Positions 62,452 through 64,000 of a DNA stretch of 64,000 bases are shown here, piece after piece; the stretch's first letter is position 1; each line of letters opens with the position of its first letter. This stretch comes from Planococcus plakortidis. GTDB taxonomy: Bacteria; Bacillota; Bacilli; Bacillales_A; Planococcaceae. Below the pieces are notes generated by a model. It was given only the letters and a program-made list of their open reading frames with translations. It did not search any database and had not been told where the DNA came from. The stretch spans positions 92,501 through 156,500 of the forward strand of contig NZ_CP016539.2 of NCBI RefSeq assembly GCF_001687605.2, in the 5' to 3' direction. A program made the translations under genes and the position numbers.

Positions 62452-63245
62452 TGGAAAAAATGATTTTCGGGCGTTTTATTCCAGGAGATTCACCCGTCCA
62501 CAGGCTGGACCCAAGAGCCAAGATCCTGTTTGTCTTCTTGTTTATCGCGATCGTTTTTATCGCGAATAACGCCATTACCTACGCAATTTTGCTTGGATTC
62601 ACCTTATTATCGGTGTTTTTATCGAAAATCCGGCTGTATTTCCTGATCAATGGCTTAAAACCCGTCTTTATCTTGATGGCGTTTACGTTTTTCCTGCATT
62701 TATTCTTTACAGAAGGCGGAGCCTTACTGTTTAGCATCGGTTTTGTAGACGTCTATGAAGAGGGGCTGCGGCAAGGGATCTTCATCTCGATCCGCTTCCT
62801 TGTGCTAGTCTTCATGACGAGCATCCTGACCTTGACGACTTCCCCGATTTCGATTACGGATGGCATCGAGGTGCTGCTCGGGCCATTCAAACGCTTCAAA
62901 CTGCCGGTCCACGAGCTGGCATTGATGATGTCCATTTCACTGCGGTTCATCCCGACTTTGATGGACGAAACCGGGAAGATCCTGAAAGCGCAAATGGCAC
63001 GTGGATCGGATATCGGCTCAGGCCCCATCAAAGAACGCATCAAAGCGGTCGTGCCGCTACTTATTCCATTATTTGTCAGCGCCTTCAAGCGGGCGGAAGA
63101 TTTAGCGACCGCCATGGAAGTGAGAGGGTACCGCGGGGGAGAAGGGCGCACGCGTTACCGCCAGCTCAACTGGCGCTTTATGGATACGCTGAGCCTGTTG
63201 CTGCTCGCAGGATTTGCCGGGCTGCTTTGGTATTTCCGCAGTTAA
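62448..63245 (+). CDS. ecfT: ECF transporter membrane subunit EcfT
   Basis: 265-residue membrane scaffold that joins the two ATPases to interchangeable S components. About five or six hydrophobic helices are seen. The two coupling-helix motifs with the AxG-type pattern are QMARGSDIGSGP and AMEVRGYRGGEG. It overlaps ecfA2 by 4 bases (ATGA). truA follows after about 60 bases. Confidence 0.94.
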   Translation: MMEKMIFGRFIPGDSPVHRLDPRAKILFVFLFIAIVFIANNAITYAILLGFTLLSVFLSKIRLYFLINGLKPVFILMAFTFFLHLFFTEGGALLFSIGFVDVYEEGLRQGIFISIRFLVLVFMTSILTLTTSPISITDGIEVLLGPFKRFKLPVHELALMMSISLRFIPTLMDETGKILKAQMARGSDIGSGPIKERIKAVVPLLIPLFVSAFKRAEDLATAMEVRGYRGGEGRTRYRQLNWRFMDTLSLLLLAGFAGLLWYFRS

Positions 63246-63305
63246 CCGAACGAGACGCCGAGTGGCTGAAATCTAGATTATGAAAGCTTTAAAAGGAGAG
63301 ACCCC

Positions 63306-64000
63306 ATGAAACGAATGAAAGCGACGATCGCCTATGACGGCAGCGGATTTGCAGGCTATCAAATCCAGCTGAAGACCCGCACTGTCCAACTGGAGCTGTT
63401 GCGCGCATTGAAAGAATTGCATAAAGGCGAACCGGTCGAAGTGGTGGCAAGCGGACGGACGGATTCGGGTGTGCATGCCACCGGCCAGGTGATCCATTTC
63501 GATACGCCGTTTTCCATGCCGAAAGAGTCCTGGATGCGTGCGCTCAATGTCCGCTTGCCACAAGACATCCAGGTCTACGATATCGAAGAAGCGGATGCCG
63601 ATTTTCATGCCCGCTATCATGCCAAGGGCAAGATTTACCGGTATAAATGGAGCCGCAGCAAACTCATCAATCCATTCCACCGTAATCATCTCGTCCACGT
63701 GCCGCAGAAAATCGATGTGGGGCGCATGGAAAAAGCGGCTGAAGCCTTTATCGGCACACATGATTTTTCGAGCTTTTGTGCAGCTAATACCAATGTGGTC
63801 GATAAAGTAAGGAGCATTTGGCGGATTGATTTCGAAGAGCATGGCGAAGAATTGCATATGGTGATCGAAGGATCGGGTTTTCTCTATAACATGGTCCGCA
63901 TCATTGCAGGCACCTTGCTGGAAGTCGGGTTGAATAGAAGGGAACCGGAAGAACTGGCTGAAATCATCGCTGCTTGTGATCGCGACGCTGCAGGGAAAAC
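63306..64000 (+). CDS. truA: TruA tRNA pseudouridine synthase, cut by window end
   Basis: The first 231 residues of the enzyme that makes pseudouridine at positions 38-40 of tRNA anticodon arms. The active-site segment VVASGRTDSGVHATGQ carries the catalytic aspartate, and the later GSGFLYNMVRIIAGTLLEVG is the conserved C-terminal motif, so most of the protein is present (the family is about 245-260 residues). AAAAGGAGAG precedes ATG 63306. The frame stays open to the last base of the window. Confidence 0.95.
   Translation, partial: MKRMKATIAYDGSGFAGYQIQLKTRTVQLELLRALKELHKGEPVEVVASGRTDSGVHATGQVIHFDTPFSMPKESWMRALNVRLPQDIQVYDIEEADADFHARYHAKGKIYRYKWSRSKLINPFHRNHLVHVPQKIDVGRMEKAAEAFIGTHDFSSFCAANTNVVDKVRSIWRIDFEEHGEELHMVIEGSGFLYNMVRIIAGTLLEVGLNRREPEELAEIIAACDRDAAGK

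Overview
The window reads as a continuous piece of chromosome from a low-to-moderate GC Gram-positive bacterium of the order Bacillales. The gene order closely follows the Bacillus subtilis region that runs from an rRNA operon through ctsR-clpC, sigH, rpoBC, str, S10, spc, alpha and ecf to truA. Protein sequences are near-identical in style to Bacillus and Planococcaceae (CtsR, McsB, SigH, RpoB, RpoC). A Planococcus-like organism is my best guess from overall character, not a proven assignment. Nearly all genes are on the + strand, away from a presumed origin to the left. I see no CRISPR array, prophage or complete insertion sequence.

Layout. 1-3110: 3' most of a 23S rRNA, 5S rRNA and a terminator. 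3176-3421: a small unknown protein. 3472-8140: the CtsR-controlled ctsR-mcsA-mcsB-clpC protein quality control operon. 8158-11948: radA, yacL, ispD, ispF. 11991-17514: gltX, a cysteine T-box, cysE-cysS, mrnC, rlmB and rae1. 17519-19327: sigH, rpmG, secE and a frameshifted nusG. 19337-22593: rplKA, an L10 leader with rplJL, and an RsmC-like methyltransferase. 22595-30130: rpoB-rpoC behind an apparent attenuator. 30140-34797: rpsL-rpsG-fusA-tuf. 35062-44456: a full branched-chain amino acid cluster, ilvE, an isoleucine-type T-box, then ilvB-ilvN-ilvC-leuA-leuB-leuC-leuD. 44484-45886: a YuiF-like antiporter. 45918-60448: the S10-spc-alpha ribosomal superoperon with secY, adk, infA and rpoA. 60755-64000: the ecfA1-ecfA2-ecfT energy-coupling transporter module and truA, cut by the window end.

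How it works together. Most of the window builds the gene-expression machinery: ribosomal proteins, RNA polymerase, elongation factors, Sec translocon and rRNA/tRNA modification. Two amino acid sensing T-box leaders tie cysteine and branched-chain amino acid genes to tRNA charging. In both, the specifier triplet and the base that pairs with the tRNA discriminator agree with the downstream genes.

Most notable departures from the Bacillus order: (1) the whole ilv-leu cluster plus a transporter sits between tuf and rpsJ; (2) nusG is broken by what looks like one missing G in a run of six; (3) disA is absent between radA and yacL, rplGB is absent between rpoC and rpsL, and map with its small neighbour is absent between adk and infA; (4) the adk-infA gap holds about 290 bases that resemble the 5' part of a group II intron; (5) a hairpin repeat with a GTCTAGCTC motif lies between rplQ and ecfA1. 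I did not find a clearly new multi-gene system. The regulatory DNA and the intron-like remnant are the parts most worth checking.
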